Below, one piece after another: positions 13,295 to 23,849 of a stretch of DNA of 63,851 nucleotides. The DNA is from Gnetum montanum (taxonomy: Eukaryota; Streptophyta; Gnetopsida; Gnetales; Gnetaceae), in assembly GCA_015680685.1 (NCBI GenBank), contig MNCI01037842.1, positions 765,139 to 828,989 of the forward strand, read 5' to 3'. The notes beneath the pieces are model-generated. The model saw only the letters and a list, made by a program, of their open reading frames with translations. It did not search any database and was not told the origin of the DNA. How positions within the stretch are numbered: the stretch's first letter is position 1; every line of letters starts with the position of its first letter. A program made the position numbers and the translations under genes.

Positions 13295-14256
13295 TGGAGT
13301 AGGTTCACTCCACAAATAAATCACCTTTACATACTAAATCCAAATATTATGCCAAGATACAATTAATTACTAGAAAATAAGAAAAATAGAAATTATTAGA
13401 AGATTACATTAGGGTTCACACAACCCGTAAGCACCCAAAAACCTATCACACTTAAATAATATTGTAGAACATGAGGTTCTACAACAACAAAATGGTTGTT
13501 CTTAATGTAATACACAAATAGTAGCAACCTCTCCCACAACCTGAGATTGAGATCTCAACTTAAAAGTTAGATATAAGAGAATAGAACACATAGATCAGCA
13601 CACCATAAGCTAATCTTGGAGTATCAATCACCAATTTTCCTCACCCAATATGCTCACCCACTTTTCTTGCACAACTCTCTTTGCATACCAACTCTCCTGC
13701 CTCTCTCATGGATGATTACATACATAATTATAAAGATCTAAAATCCTAGGAAGCTTTCTATTTTCCTTTTTAAATGTTTTTCACATAGATTTGGAGTCTT
13801 TAAAATGTTTCCCAATCGAAACATCACATTAGATTTTTTTTTCTTCACCAACATAGACATCTCTTGTTTCATGTAGACATATCCTATGAAAGCCCTACTC
13901 TTAGGAGAGACATCTAATATTTTTGGTAGACATGTCCTTTGGACTTGGGATGTCTCTACTTTAGGGAAGACGTCTATCCTACAAGTTCCAATAATAAAAG
14001 TGCTCATTTTGATGATGGGAACCTCCAGATACCTTCCAACAAGTTCCCATAGATCTTGGAGCCTTCTAAACTGATCAAAATAAGCCAATAAACCTCTAAA
14101 CATGCCAAAACATCCAAGAGGCTTCATCATAAAAATTCAACACAAGAACATATACAAAAACTAGACACACATGTTTGGGTCTTCTCCAAGCATGAAACCT
14201 ATAAAGACAACTTGTAGGACAAGCACAAGGAAATTAGAAGAGGTGTTCCTATACCA
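13295..14256 (-). repeat. 3' LTR of chromodomain element
   Basis: It pairs with 18977-19971: both share GAGTAGGTTCACTCCAC at one edge and GAGGTGTTCCTATA at the other. In element orientation it begins TGGTATAGG, directly after the purine tract GGGTGGGAGAGT. It contains several AGACATCT/AGACGTCT motifs (13850-13980) and a TATA-like ctttataattatg near 13722-13734. Confidence 0.85.
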
Positions 14257-14268
14257 ACTCTCCCACCC
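14257..14268 (-). other. Polypurine tract of chromodomain element
   Basis: The minus strand reads GGGTGGGAGAGT immediately before the 3' LTR start TGGTATAGG. This is the expected position and composition for the plus-strand DNA priming site. Confidence 0.75.
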
Positions 14269-14329
14269 GTCAAAAAGAAAACTCATATGAACAAGGAAGT
14301 AGAGGTGGAAGTGATCCCCCACTTAAAAA

Positions 14330-14492
14330 TTTTGGTCTCATAGATCCATATAGCATCATTAGCATATTGATCATCCCAATGGATTAAATATTTATGCCTC
14401 TTAACTTCTTGACTACTAGAAGCTTTCCTCCACTTGAGTACGATTACCTTCTTCTCCATTGAAGGCTTCAACTGATCAATAGCCCCTTTCAA
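14330..14492 (-). pseudogene. Chromodomain-like C-terminus of integrase
   Basis: The translation includes VLKWRKASSSQEVKRHKYLI and then HWDDQYANDAIWIYE, which follows the chromodomain pattern of a V-K-x-x-x-Y-L-I/V-K/H-W strand followed by an A-x-W-E-like end. In plant chromoviruses this module recognises chromatin marks and targets integration. It is separated from integrase (14508-14903) by a stop, so the polyprotein no longer reaches it. Confidence 0.65.
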
Positions 14493-14507
14493 CTCATTGA
14501 TGTTTTC

Positions 14508-15936
14508 CTATATGATCTCCTTATTAGATGTTCCATGATAGTGCACAAGATTTGAAACATTAAACACAAAAGACATACCAACATCATTTGGTAAATCAAT
14601 CTGAAAAGTAGTGTCATTAATGTTAGCCTTGATTTTGAAAGGCCCCATCTTCACTTTCAATTTGGAGAAGTTAACACCTATCAACCACTTCTTCTTTAAG
14701 TGCACCCAAATGAAGTAACCAATAGCAAAATTAGTATTTCTCTTGCCTTCATTCCTCTTGAGGACTCTCTCTTTAACCTTCTTCTTAAGATTTGATTTAA
14801 CTTGTGCATGGAGATCCTTCATATCTTGTACAAAATAAACACTAAGTTGAGCTTCACCATCATATCTCTTTAAAGTATTCACCATATTTGGAAAAAAATC
14901 CATAATTCACCTCAAATGGGATTTTTCCAGTTGCAACATGAAAAGCATTATTATACAAAAATTTAGCATGAAATAATAAAATTTTCCACTTGTTTTGTTA
15001 TCCATCACACAAACATCTCATTATGTTTAGCAAGGATTTATTTACCACCTCCTTTTGATCATTAGATTATGGATGATATGCACTAGAAAAATTTAAATTT
15101 TTTCCTAAAATATTCCAAAGGGAACCTCAAAAATGACTTGTAAAATTTGATTCTCTATTAATAATAATATTCAAAGGAATACTATGCAACTTCACAACAT
15201 GCTGGAAAAATAAATTTGCAACATGAGAGACATCACTCACCTTCTTGCATGGAATAAAATGTACCATCTTGGAAAACCTACCCACAACAATAAAAATTGC
15301 ATTGTTCCCACTCTTGGTCTTTGCAATACCACTCACAAAGTCTATTAACACAATTTCCCATGGATCTTTAGGAATTGACAAAGGCATATAGTGTCCATCC
15401 ACACTATTACCTTCTTTGAACTTCTAACATGTCAAGCACTCCTTCATAAATTTTGAAACTTTTGTTACCATAATAGGCCAAAAATAGTGCTTACTCACAA
15501 GTTCCAATGTTTTGTCCATACCCATGTAACCTTCCATGCCACTACAATTCTTTTCAAACAAAATCATTTTCCTAAAATCATAATTAAGAACACATACCTT
15601 TCCATTCTTAAATAATAGTTCATTTTGAATATGATAGTACCTCCATTGTTCTATCCTAGTCATCAATAGATCTTTGAGGCTCCTACAAACTTGCTTAAAA
15701 TCAACATCATGCTTATATAAAGAAGAAAAATGACTCATACCTTTCACATGAGGTACATGCACCCTAGATAATGCATCAGCTACCACATTGGCTTTTCCAC
15801 TTTTGTGCTTTAACATAAAATTGAACGCTTGTAACTGCATAACCCACATCATGTGCTTTGCACTCAACTTCCATTGTGAGTTTAGAAATTGAAATTCATT
15901 ATGGTCTATCATCAAAGTGAATTCTTTGGGCAACAA
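14508..15936 (-). pseudogene. Integrase of chromodomain element (broken)
   Basis: The zinc-binding end is visible at 15424-15560 (KHYFWPIMVTKVSKFMKECLTC). The core at 15127-15402 has PWEIVLIDFVSGIAK with the first catalytic Asp kept. The second acidic site reads IIINRESNFTSHF where SDRD is usual, so that Asp is Asn. The region at 14508-14903 holds the tail (FNVSNLVHYHG). Stops separate the pieces, and about 15000-15120 is heavily decayed. Integration activity is not expected. Confidence 0.8.
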
Positions 15937-16360
15937 GTAATTCCTCCAATGCTTGATTTCTTGAAGAATAGTTACAAATCCTTCTCATATACACTATATT
16001 TTTTCCTTGACTCATCCAACTTTTAAGAAAAGAAAGCAACAAGCCTACCTTCTTGCGAAAGTACCCTACCAATGGCAAGTCCACTTGCATCCACCTCACC
16101 TAAAAGAGCTTCCAAATATCTAGAATTGCAAGCACAAGTTCATTGGTAATCTTTGCTTTAAATAAGTCAAAGCTTCCTTAGGTTTTGTTATCCAACCTAA
16201 ATTTCTTACTTTCCTTCAACAAAGCAAACATTGATCATGAAATACCACTAAAATTTTTGTTGAACTATCTATAAAAACCTACTAAACCAAGGAATGATCT
16301 TACCTTGCGAACATTCTTATGAGTTGGCCAATCCCTTATAGCCTTCACCTTGGTAACTTC
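15700..16360 (-). pseudogene. RNase H of chromodomain element (broken)
   Basis: Recognised by LMIDHNEFQFLNSQWKLSAK and by FMLKHKSGKANVVADALSRV at 15770-15930, the conserved end of Ty3/gypsy RNase H. Upstream, 15899-16099 carries further fragments in another frame, showing at least one indel between reverse transcriptase and RNase H. Confidence 0.7.
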
Positions 16361-16363
16361 CAT

Positions 16364-16909
16364 TCAAACTTGATTTTTAGAAATCACATGCCCCAAATAT
16401 GTGATTTCCCTATTGTAGAAATGACTTTTCTTCACATTGATCACAAAGTATGCCTCCTCAAACTTAAGGCACACCATCCTTAAGTGATCCAAGTACTCTT
16501 CCTCATTAGAGCTAAATACCAAAATATCATTAAAAAGGATAATACAATACATACCAATCAAGTTCTTCAATACATCATGCATCAACCTCATGAATGTGGC
16601 AGGTGTATTTGTGAGCCTAAATTGCATCACCAACCACTCAAACAATCCATTTAGTTGTTTGAAAGTTATCTTTGACTCATCACCATGCTTGATTCTAATT
16701 TGATGGTACCCACTCTTCAAATCAATTTTGATAAGGATTTCAAAATTAGTATGGACATCAAGAATATCATCCATCCTTGGAATAGGAAACATGTACCTCA
16801 CCATTATCCTATTCACTACCTTGGAATCAATGCACATCCTCCATTCATCACTATCCTTATTTGGCACCAACACCATTAGAACTGCATAAGGTGAAATGGA
16901 TTTCCTCAT
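16364..16909 (-). pseudogene. Reverse transcriptase of chromodomain element (active site mutated)
   Basis: A 181-residue open segment with the Ty3/gypsy reverse-transcriptase core: MVLVPNKDSDEWRMCIDSK, then FPIPRMDDILD, then LIKIDLKSGYHQIR and FEWLVMQFRLTNTPATF. The catalytic box, normally Y-x-D-D, reads L-F-N-D (16531-16554), so both the Tyr and the first Asp are changed. It is followed by LVFSSNEEEYLDHL and THLGHVIS-type end motifs (here TYLGHVIS). It lies between the protease relic and RNase H. The family call is certain; activity is lost. Confidence 0.9.
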
Positions 16910-17479
16910 GAAGCCATTTGCAAGTAATACCTACTTGCCTTTGTAATTCAATCCTCTAATTTGGTGCCATCTAGTAAGCTCTGTTATGTGGAATGGTAGT
17001 ACCAATAATGAAGTCAATATGATGTTGTATATTCATCATCAGTGGTAGTCCATCCAATTCTCCTTAAACACCTTGAAAAATTTCTCATTCAAGCCTAGCA
17101 TAGCTATATGAAGTTCAACCTGCACATCATCATGGTTAGTAGCAACTATTGCCATAATAGCAAAACCAAAACTAGTTTCATCATGTTCCTTAATATATTC
17201 CCTCTCTCCTAGAGGGATTAAGAAAGCATTAAGTAAGCTTTGTTGCTTCACTTATTTAGTTGCCATAGGAATCAAATCATGGATTCCATTAAGTCTAACA
17301 ACACTCCACACATTTCTTGCTTCATTAAACTAAGCACCATTGTCAAAATTCCAAGGTCTACCAAGCATTACATTAGCACAATCTATTGGAAGCACATCAC
17401 ACCTCATAACATCATGAAAAATTCAAATTTTAAATTTCAAGCTACATTGTTCCTTCACCTCTTGGAAAAAATCTTTAGA

Positions 17480-17590
17480 CAACCAATGCACCTTATATGA
17501 TTACCAAACCCTATCTAGCAACTGCCTTAGAAGAAATAACATTTTCTTGGGCATCCTCATCAATCAAAACATGAAACTTTCATCACTAAG
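17480..17590 (-). pseudogene. Aspartic protease relic of chromodomain element
   Basis: The minus strand reads HVLIDEDAQENVISSKAVAR, which aligns with the I-D-G-G-S-x-x-N-V-V/I-S box of plant gypsy proteases. The D-S/T/G-G catalytic triad is D-E-D here, so it should be inactive. Surrounding sequence is broken by stops. Confidence 0.55.
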
Positions 17591-17699
17591 TAAACAACTA
17601 GCTCCAATCCAAAATAAAAATTTCCTATCAAGATGATCTCCTCTATTAACATTCCTCATGAATGCGCAAGAATTTGTTTCAAAAACATCCTCAATTTTT

Positions 17700-18955
17700 G
17701 AAGCATTAGGATTACCTCTTTGAAGAGCTTGGCTTTATGTCTCCTCCACCTTCATGGTTTGCACATCATTTCCTTTAGCTAACTTGTTAAGTGAACATTT
17801 CCATTGTGTATGTCCTCGTTCTCCATACTTGAAGCATTGAAATTTTGATGAGTTGCTACCTTGACCCTTGTCTCCTTTGCTTAGGTCCTTCCTAGTTTTT
17901 TCATCACCTCCTTCAATCGTCTTATCTTAGCTACCCTTCTTATCTTTAAGTTTGGATTTGAATCCCTTATTAGATCTAGATCCCTTCTTATCCTTAGAAA
18001 TTTGTTTTCTCCTATTTTTGAATCCACGTAATTTCTTCCTACCCTTGACTACCAAATCATAAGCCTCATTAAAGGTTTGTGGCTCATAAAAGGATAGTTC
18101 TTGCTAGTATTCCATTTTGAGACCTCCTAAAAAGATTGAAACTTTTTCATACTCCTTTGAGTTTATTATAGCTAATGGAATAGATCAAAAAATTTGATAT
18201 AAAATTCTTTGACATCCTTGTCACCTTGCCTTAGGAATTTTAACCTCATAATGGTTTCATGCCTCTGATGACACTATTAAAATTTTCTTTTCAACCTATA
18301 TTTCATCATATCCCAATCTCTAATAGGCTAACTATTTCATCTTTCCTAAGCATGGGACTCCTTCTCCCACCATGTAGAAGCCATACCTTCTAATCTAGAT
18401 TCAGCAATAGGTACCCTCAAGTTATTCGGTACCTCTTCTAATAGAAAATGCTTCTAAAGTATCTTCAGCCAACTTGCAAAAGCATTGGTGCCATCTACAT
18501 CATTAAAAGCCTTCAACTCTACATATGGAAGTCTTGAAGAATTTTTGAACATTCTTGCAAGCCTTGCCTCATCTTCATCATCAATCTTGTTTGAAGAAGT
18601 ATTGAGCACCATTGGAGCACCATTGAAGAAATAGGATTTTCTCTCATTGAAATCCTTGACTGATGGTTTCCTACACTCCCATAGCTAGATTGATCTTCCT
18701 CTTCATATACTCAATCTTGACTTGTCTCTAAAACTTGTTCATCTGAATGTACATGCTCTTCACCTCTATGTGTTTGGATATGGCTAGGACCAGATTGTCT
18801 ATCCACCTTCATGCTGATTTCATCCAATCAAGAAACCATCATCTAGAATGCTATCTTCATGCTCTTCATGTCCCTATTAAAATCTTGCACCTATTTCTTC
18901 TTGGATGCCATCTAAAATTGACAAAATCCTCAGCCAAAATCCAAGCATCAAGAAA
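17700..18955 (-). pseudogene. Gag with degenerate zinc knuckle (17795-17836)
   Basis: The knuckle reads CFKYGERGHTQWKC: spacing is canonical for C-x2-C-x4-H-x4-C but the second Cys is Tyr (TGT to TAT). The preceding stretch is Lys/Arg-rich (17880-18050), as usual before the knuckle. The N-terminal Gag half (18100-18900) is multiply interrupted. It starts downstream of the primer site at 18961-18972. Confidence 0.7.
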
Positions 18956-18960
18956 ACTAT

Positions 18961-18972
18961 GCTTTGATACCA
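18961..18972 (-). other. Primer-binding site, initiator-Met tRNA type
   Basis: The minus strand reads TGGTATCAAAGC, one mismatch from the plant standard TGGTATCAGAGC, four bases from the LTR end. Confidence 0.85.
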
Positions 18973-18976
18973 ATAA

Positions 18977-19971
18977 TGCTAGAGTAGGTTCACTCCACAA
19001 ATAAATAACCTTCATGTATTAAATCTAGATATTATGCCAAGATAAAATTAATTGCTAGAAAATAAGAAAACTAGCTATCTTCAATTAAATTATTAGAAGA
19101 TTACATCAGGCTTTACACAACTCATAAGCACCCAAAATCCTATCACACTCAAATAGTATTGCAGAACATGAGCCTTTACAATTACACAATGGTTGTTCTT
19201 AATGTAAGACACAATTAATAGAAATCTCTCCCATAACCTAGGACTAAGATCTCAACTCAAAAGTAAGATACAAGAGAATAAATCACATAGATCAACACAC
19301 CTCAAGCTAATCTTGGAGCTGCAATTACCAATTATCCTCATCCAATGTGCTCACCCACTCTCTCTTGCATAATTCTCCTTGCATACCAACTCTCCTCCCT
19401 GTCTTATGGATGAATGCATACATAATTATAGGGATCCAAAATTCTAGGAGGCTTTTTACTTGCCTCCCTAAATGTTTTCAATATAGATCTGGAGTCTTTC
19501 GAATGTTTTCCAATTGAAACACCATGTCAGATCTTTTTTTTTTCTTCATCGACATAGATGTCTCTTGTCTCATGTAGACGTATCTTATGAAAATCATACT
19601 CTCAAGAGAGACATCCACTATTTTTGGTTGATGTTTCCTTTGGACTTGGGACATGTCCACTTCAAGGGATACATCTTTGGGGATATGTCTATCCTATAGA
19701 TGCCAAAAATAAATGTGCTCATTTTGGTGCAGAGAGCCTCTAGATGTCTCCCAAAAAGTTCCCATAGATCATAGAACCTCATAAAATCATCAAAATAAGC
19801 CAAAAATCACCTTTAAACATGCCAAAACATCCAAGAATCTTCATCATAAAGCTTCAACACAAGAACACATGTAAAAACTAGACACGTGTCTAGGTCTTAT
19901 TTTAGCACAAAAGCTACAAAAACAACTTGTATGACAAGCACAAGGAAATCAAAAGAGGTGTTCCTATAGTA
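18977..19971 (-). repeat. 5' LTR of chromodomain element
   Basis: The 995-bp partner of 13295-14256. In element sense it ends TAGCA, just before the primer site. It carries the AGACATCT-type motif repeats (19545-19700) and a TATA-like ccctataattatg near 19422-19434. It also has the palindrome ctagacacgtgtctag at 19879-19894, which contains an ACACGTGT core resembling a plant G-box-like bHLH/bZIP site. Confidence 0.85.
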
Positions 19972-21999
19972 GGCCTCCTATCTACGTGATGAATCACATT
20001 GTACTCAGCTAATTATTTCTTTTTTCATTTACCTTTTGTGCTAGCAATGATGTTTAAGACTGTTTTGATTTGGCCCGAGGAATTTTTGTGCACCTAGCCC
20101 ATTACATTCATGTCCATGAGCTCTCCTATTTCTTACCTTAGCCATTTTACAATGTGCATTAATTTTTGTGTTTGTATAAAATCATGATTTAGATAGTGGT
20201 GAGAGGTTTTCATGTATCTTTCCATGGTGATGTCAAGACACTTATGGACAAGGATTTGTATTTTCATGTATTTTTTCATATAATTGATTGAGGACACAAG
20301 GATTTGTACTAGGTTTCTACATCTTTGATGGAGATGTAGGAAAAAAACTACAACTTTTTCCACTTACTCATGATCCCTTAAAGATAACAAGCATTGTAAA
20401 AGCAATGACTCAAAACACACTGGTATATCTTCTATATGTTGGTACATCAGCCATGTTGATTCATGTGATTTTTCTATCATGAACATTATACCTTGAAATA
20501 TGTACAACGTTTTTCAACTCATGATAATCACCCTAGTTGATAAAAGAGGAATCACCATTACCATTGGCAAGTCCAAACAAATGCAAATGCTAGAACCTAG
20601 AATAAAATCATCGTGCTAAGCTATACTCAAAGTGAAGGTCACTAACTAGAAGCCTTGACGACAAGCTAGTCCTTTACCTTTTTTATTTGCTTTAGCTTCT
20701 TGCTCCCCATTTAAATGATTAGATGAAAAGTTGAAGCTATCCTCTTCTTTTGCCGCTTGATTTTGAAGATCTTGCATGTACAAAAACTCATAATCATTGA
20801 ACATGGGCTCATGAGCTTTGTACATAGTGTGTTCATTCTCTAGCACCATATTAATCAGTGCATCAATGAGATCATTTGGTATAGCCACCATCAAGTTCCT
20901 AGAAAATAGGTCATCGACATCTCTCCATCTTTCTTGCTTATCTTGATGATAAGGTAGCACAACTAGTAGAAGGGTATTATCCTTTGAATGTTGAAAGGTA
21001 ACAAAATTCCTTCATCCTTTTGATGTATTACTAGATATCTTTAATGGAATCCTAGTACTATCTATCATTTTGGTTGTGTTCATAACTTCAAATAAAAGTT
21101 AAAATTAAGAATGTATGATTATTTCTAGATAATTTACCAATGTCCTCCCTAGTAATGGTACCAACGATATGGGTCCTCCTCATTTTGGACCAATGGGATA
21201 TATCAAACAAATCATAGTGTAATCTGGTTGTAAGCCTCAAGGATGATGTCAAGTTAATTTCCAAGAACACTTATGTATATTATCGCATCTAATAAATAGA
21301 AAAAAATTTATAATATATATGATATAAATGAAAACCCATGTTGCCATGTTAAAGATAGAGAAAATATTTATGATTTTATATTTTATAATTTTTATGGGTT
21401 TTATCTTTACAAAAAACAAGTAATAAACACACATGTATTGCAATCCCACTTGGTGACATGGACAATGCTTGTGTTGCAATCCGTCAAGGGGACAAGTGCA
21501 CTAGTACATGAAAATATACAAATGTAAATAAAATTAGTCATGACTTTAATGCCCCAACACCATGGCATATAACTGTGACCTCCTTGGATAAGGTTGAATC
21601 ATCATTGGAACTTATGAAAATGAGAAATGAATGAATATTTTTATGATTTTTAATATTTTATATTATTTTTTTGCTATGTTAATGTTTATGGCATAAATGG
21701 TGTAAAATGAGAAAAATCATAAGCTTTATTCACTATGTAAATATTGGACTATGCATTGACCAAATGGTTTTCAGCTATGTAAGCATGACAACACTTTAAC
21801 AAAGCCTAGCTACACTTGTAAAAGAAACAACTCAAAACACACAAAAAATAGAGAAGGAATCACTTACGCTAGGGAGGATGAGTTCTTCACATGAAACTAG
21901 ATGTTGAAACCTAAATAAATTGGAATCAAGTCCCTTCCCCTCCCACCATCACCTCCTCCCCTTCCTCCTTCTTCCTCCTCCCCTTTTCCTTCCTTCCCC
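19972..21999. other. Unassigned decayed DNA with one unrecognised open segment
   Basis: No known family is recognised apart from the open segment at 20646-20960, listed separately. The right end is a polypyrimidine tract (21937-21999) that abuts the assembly gap. Confidence 0.5.
20646..20960 (-). CDS. Unrecognised open segment, 104 residues
   Basis: I do not recognise this protein. The frame stays open upstream of the first Met to about 21010 (FVTFQHSKDNTLLLVV precedes it), so the true start may be elsewhere. Visible features are RWRDVDDLFSRNLMVAIPND near the N-terminus, an acidic middle, and a Lys-rich end (EQEAKANKKGKGLA). There is no signal peptide or membrane segment. It may be a transposon-derived remnant, because the surroundings are repeats. 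Confidence 0.25.
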   Translation of the reverse strand: MLPYHQDKQERWRDVDDLFSRNLMVAIPNDLIDALINMVLENEHTMYKAHEPMFNDYEFLYMQDLQNQAAKEEDSFNFSSNHLNGEQEAKANKKGKGLACRQGF

Positions 22000-22434
22000 N
22001 NNNNNNNNNNNNNNNNNNNNNNNNNNNNNNNNNNNNNNNNNNNNNNNNNNNNNNNNNNNNNNNNNNNNNNNNNNNNNNNNNNNNNNNNNNNNNNNNNNNN
22101 NNNNNNNNNNNNNNNNNNNNNNNNNNNNNNNNNNNNNNNNNNNNNNNNNNNNNNNNNNNNNNNNNNNNNNNNNNNNNNNNNNNNNNNNNNNNNNNNNNNN
22201 NNNNNNNNNNNNNNNNNNNNNNNNNNNNNNNNNNNNNNNNNNNNNNNNNNNNNNNNNNNNNNNNNNNNNNNNNNNNNNNNNNNNNNNNNNNNNNNNNNNN
22301 NNNNNNNNNNNNNNNNNNNNNNNNNNNNNNNNNNNNNNNNNNNNNNNNNNNNNNNNNNNNNNNNNNNNNNNNNNNNNNNNNNNNNNNNNNNNNNNNNNNN
22401 NNNNNNNNNNNNNNNNNNNNNNNNNNNNNNNNNN
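22000..22434. other. Assembly gap (435 N)
   Basis: A run of N. By comparison with the LTR at 38154-38997, the missing sequence should include the first 120 bp or so of the outer element's 5' LTR and its left flank. Confidence 0.99.
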
Positions 22435-22596
22435 GTTTGAAGTGTTTTTACACCTATGGGAACATATTTGAAGGTGTTTTCATACCCAATTCTTTGGAAA
22501 AGATGTAATTTTTAGTAGCCTTGGTAAGATAGACATCTACTCTACAAGATAGATATCTACTTTGGTAGGTAGATGTTTACTCTAGGGGATAGACAC
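22435..22596 (+). repeat. 5' LTR of outer element, first piece
   Basis: It aligns with 38273-38435 of the 3' LTR (gtttgaag start, then repeats of TAGACATCTACT). It ends in GATAGACAC, where the nested element begins. Confidence 0.8.
22592..22596. other. Target-site duplication, left copy (gacac)
   Basis: Five bases flanking the nested element on the left. The right copy (35328-35332) is gacat, one transition away. Confidence 0.65.
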
Positions 22597-23468
22597 TAAT
22601 GAGCAATAAACAATCCCTACGCCCAACCATACAAATCACTACTGTTCACTAAGAAATTTTATCAATTTCATAAACTTTAGCTCTTCAAGTATACTAGGTC
22701 TAGGAAGTGAATATCAAGGATGTGATCATTGTCTTCCTAGTTTTACTTGTGAAATGTAAAGGTATGATTAAGTGTCACTAAGGCACATGATTTTTTTATC
22801 ATTTTTTCTTTTTTTACTACATTCACCTAAGTGCTGGAAACAATGTAAAATTGATATTTAATTGATCTAATTTTTCTAATAACTAGCTAACACTTAACTA
22901 ATCCTATCATAAGCATCCATTCCCACTTTCTATACACATCTTAAACATGTTGCCACATTACTAGGGTACCAAGCATTAGGCACTACTAGGATTACCAAGC
23001 GTAATGTATGCTTGAAGTAGTCATACTTATGTTTGTTATTTAATTGATATTAATTACTTAATTAAAATTCATTAAGGTTAAGTTCTTGAATAATAAATGC
23101 ATAAGGAAAACATTAATTTATTCCAAGTGCTACAAGGTTTGATGAGAAAAGATTGTCTTTATTATCGTTCACACTGAGGTGATTAGGTACATCAGTGCTT
23201 AAATAAAGATTCATACACTACTTTGTCTCGTACTGTAGGCACTTAGAAAAAATTCTAAGCCTAGAGAAAACAAACTGTAAGAGCTTCACTACAACTAATG
23301 GAACAAGTGTCATAAATGTAGTGGGTAGGGACAAATTTATAGGTGATGAGAGGGTGGCATGTTAATGGGTATCCATCAACATAGAAAGCCCTACGTCAAT
23401 GGGATCCCATTGACAAGGTCATGTCAATGATGGGCTATCAACATGACCCAACGATGCATGATTCATCA
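22597..23468 (-). repeat. 3' LTR of copy C
   Basis: 872 bp, matching 34446-35327 throughout. The outer edge has decayed from TGATGAG to TAATGAG; the inner edge is TCATCA. The U3 array (23367-23450) consists of CCCATTGA/GTTGATG-type motifs upstream of a TATA box cctataaattt (23333-23343, minus strand). A purine tract (ATCATGGAGGTA) precedes it in the interior. Confidence 0.87.
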
Positions 23469-23849
23469 TACCTCCATGATTGAATGAAAACTCATCTTCA
23501 AGTTAACAAAAAAAGGAACAAGTTCTTTATAGAATTTTGGGAAGCTATGAGATTATTAACTAACTTAACTAACATAAAATAAACAAAAAAACAAATAACT
23601 TACTGACACTAAGTACCCAAGTGTATAGATTTACAATTATTATAAACTTAGGTCTTCATGACAACAAAATTAAACATCATGGGAAAAAATTGATAATAGA
23701 ACACCTTTGGTGGCTTGAAAACAAAGAAGAAGATTAAATGGTCCCAAGTGATGAAGGTTCCTAAGTCATTGAAAGACCTTCTGTGGCTACCAGAGCATGT
23801 AGCAATTATTATAGAGGCTATGATTATGGTTGGCAAGTTTCATGTATTC

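Larger units (their letters stand above)
13295..19971 (-). mobile_element. Chromodomain Ty3/gypsy LTR retrotransposon, nearly full length, decayed
   Basis: This is a 6.7-kb element on the minus strand. In element order it has a 5' LTR (18977-19971), initiator-Met primer site (18961-18972), Gag with zinc knuckle, protease relic, reverse transcriptase, RNase H, integrase, a chromodomain-like tail, polypurine tract (14257-14268) and 3' LTR (13295-14256). The order and the chromodomain place it among plant chromoviruses. Each domain has stops, frame breaks or lost catalytic residues, so it cannot be autonomous now. The LTRs are clearly diverged, indicating an old insertion. No clean 5-bp target duplication is visible. 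Confidence 0.88.

Noticed and set aside
13295-19976. Target-site duplication of the chromodomain element
   Set aside because: The five bases on each side (gattt and ggcct) do not match; the ends may be eroded or misplaced by a few bases.
21920-22471. 183-codon open frame on the plus strand
   Set aside because: Almost all of it is the N run; the remaining ends are a Pro/Leu tract from pyrimidine-rich DNA and a piece of LTR.
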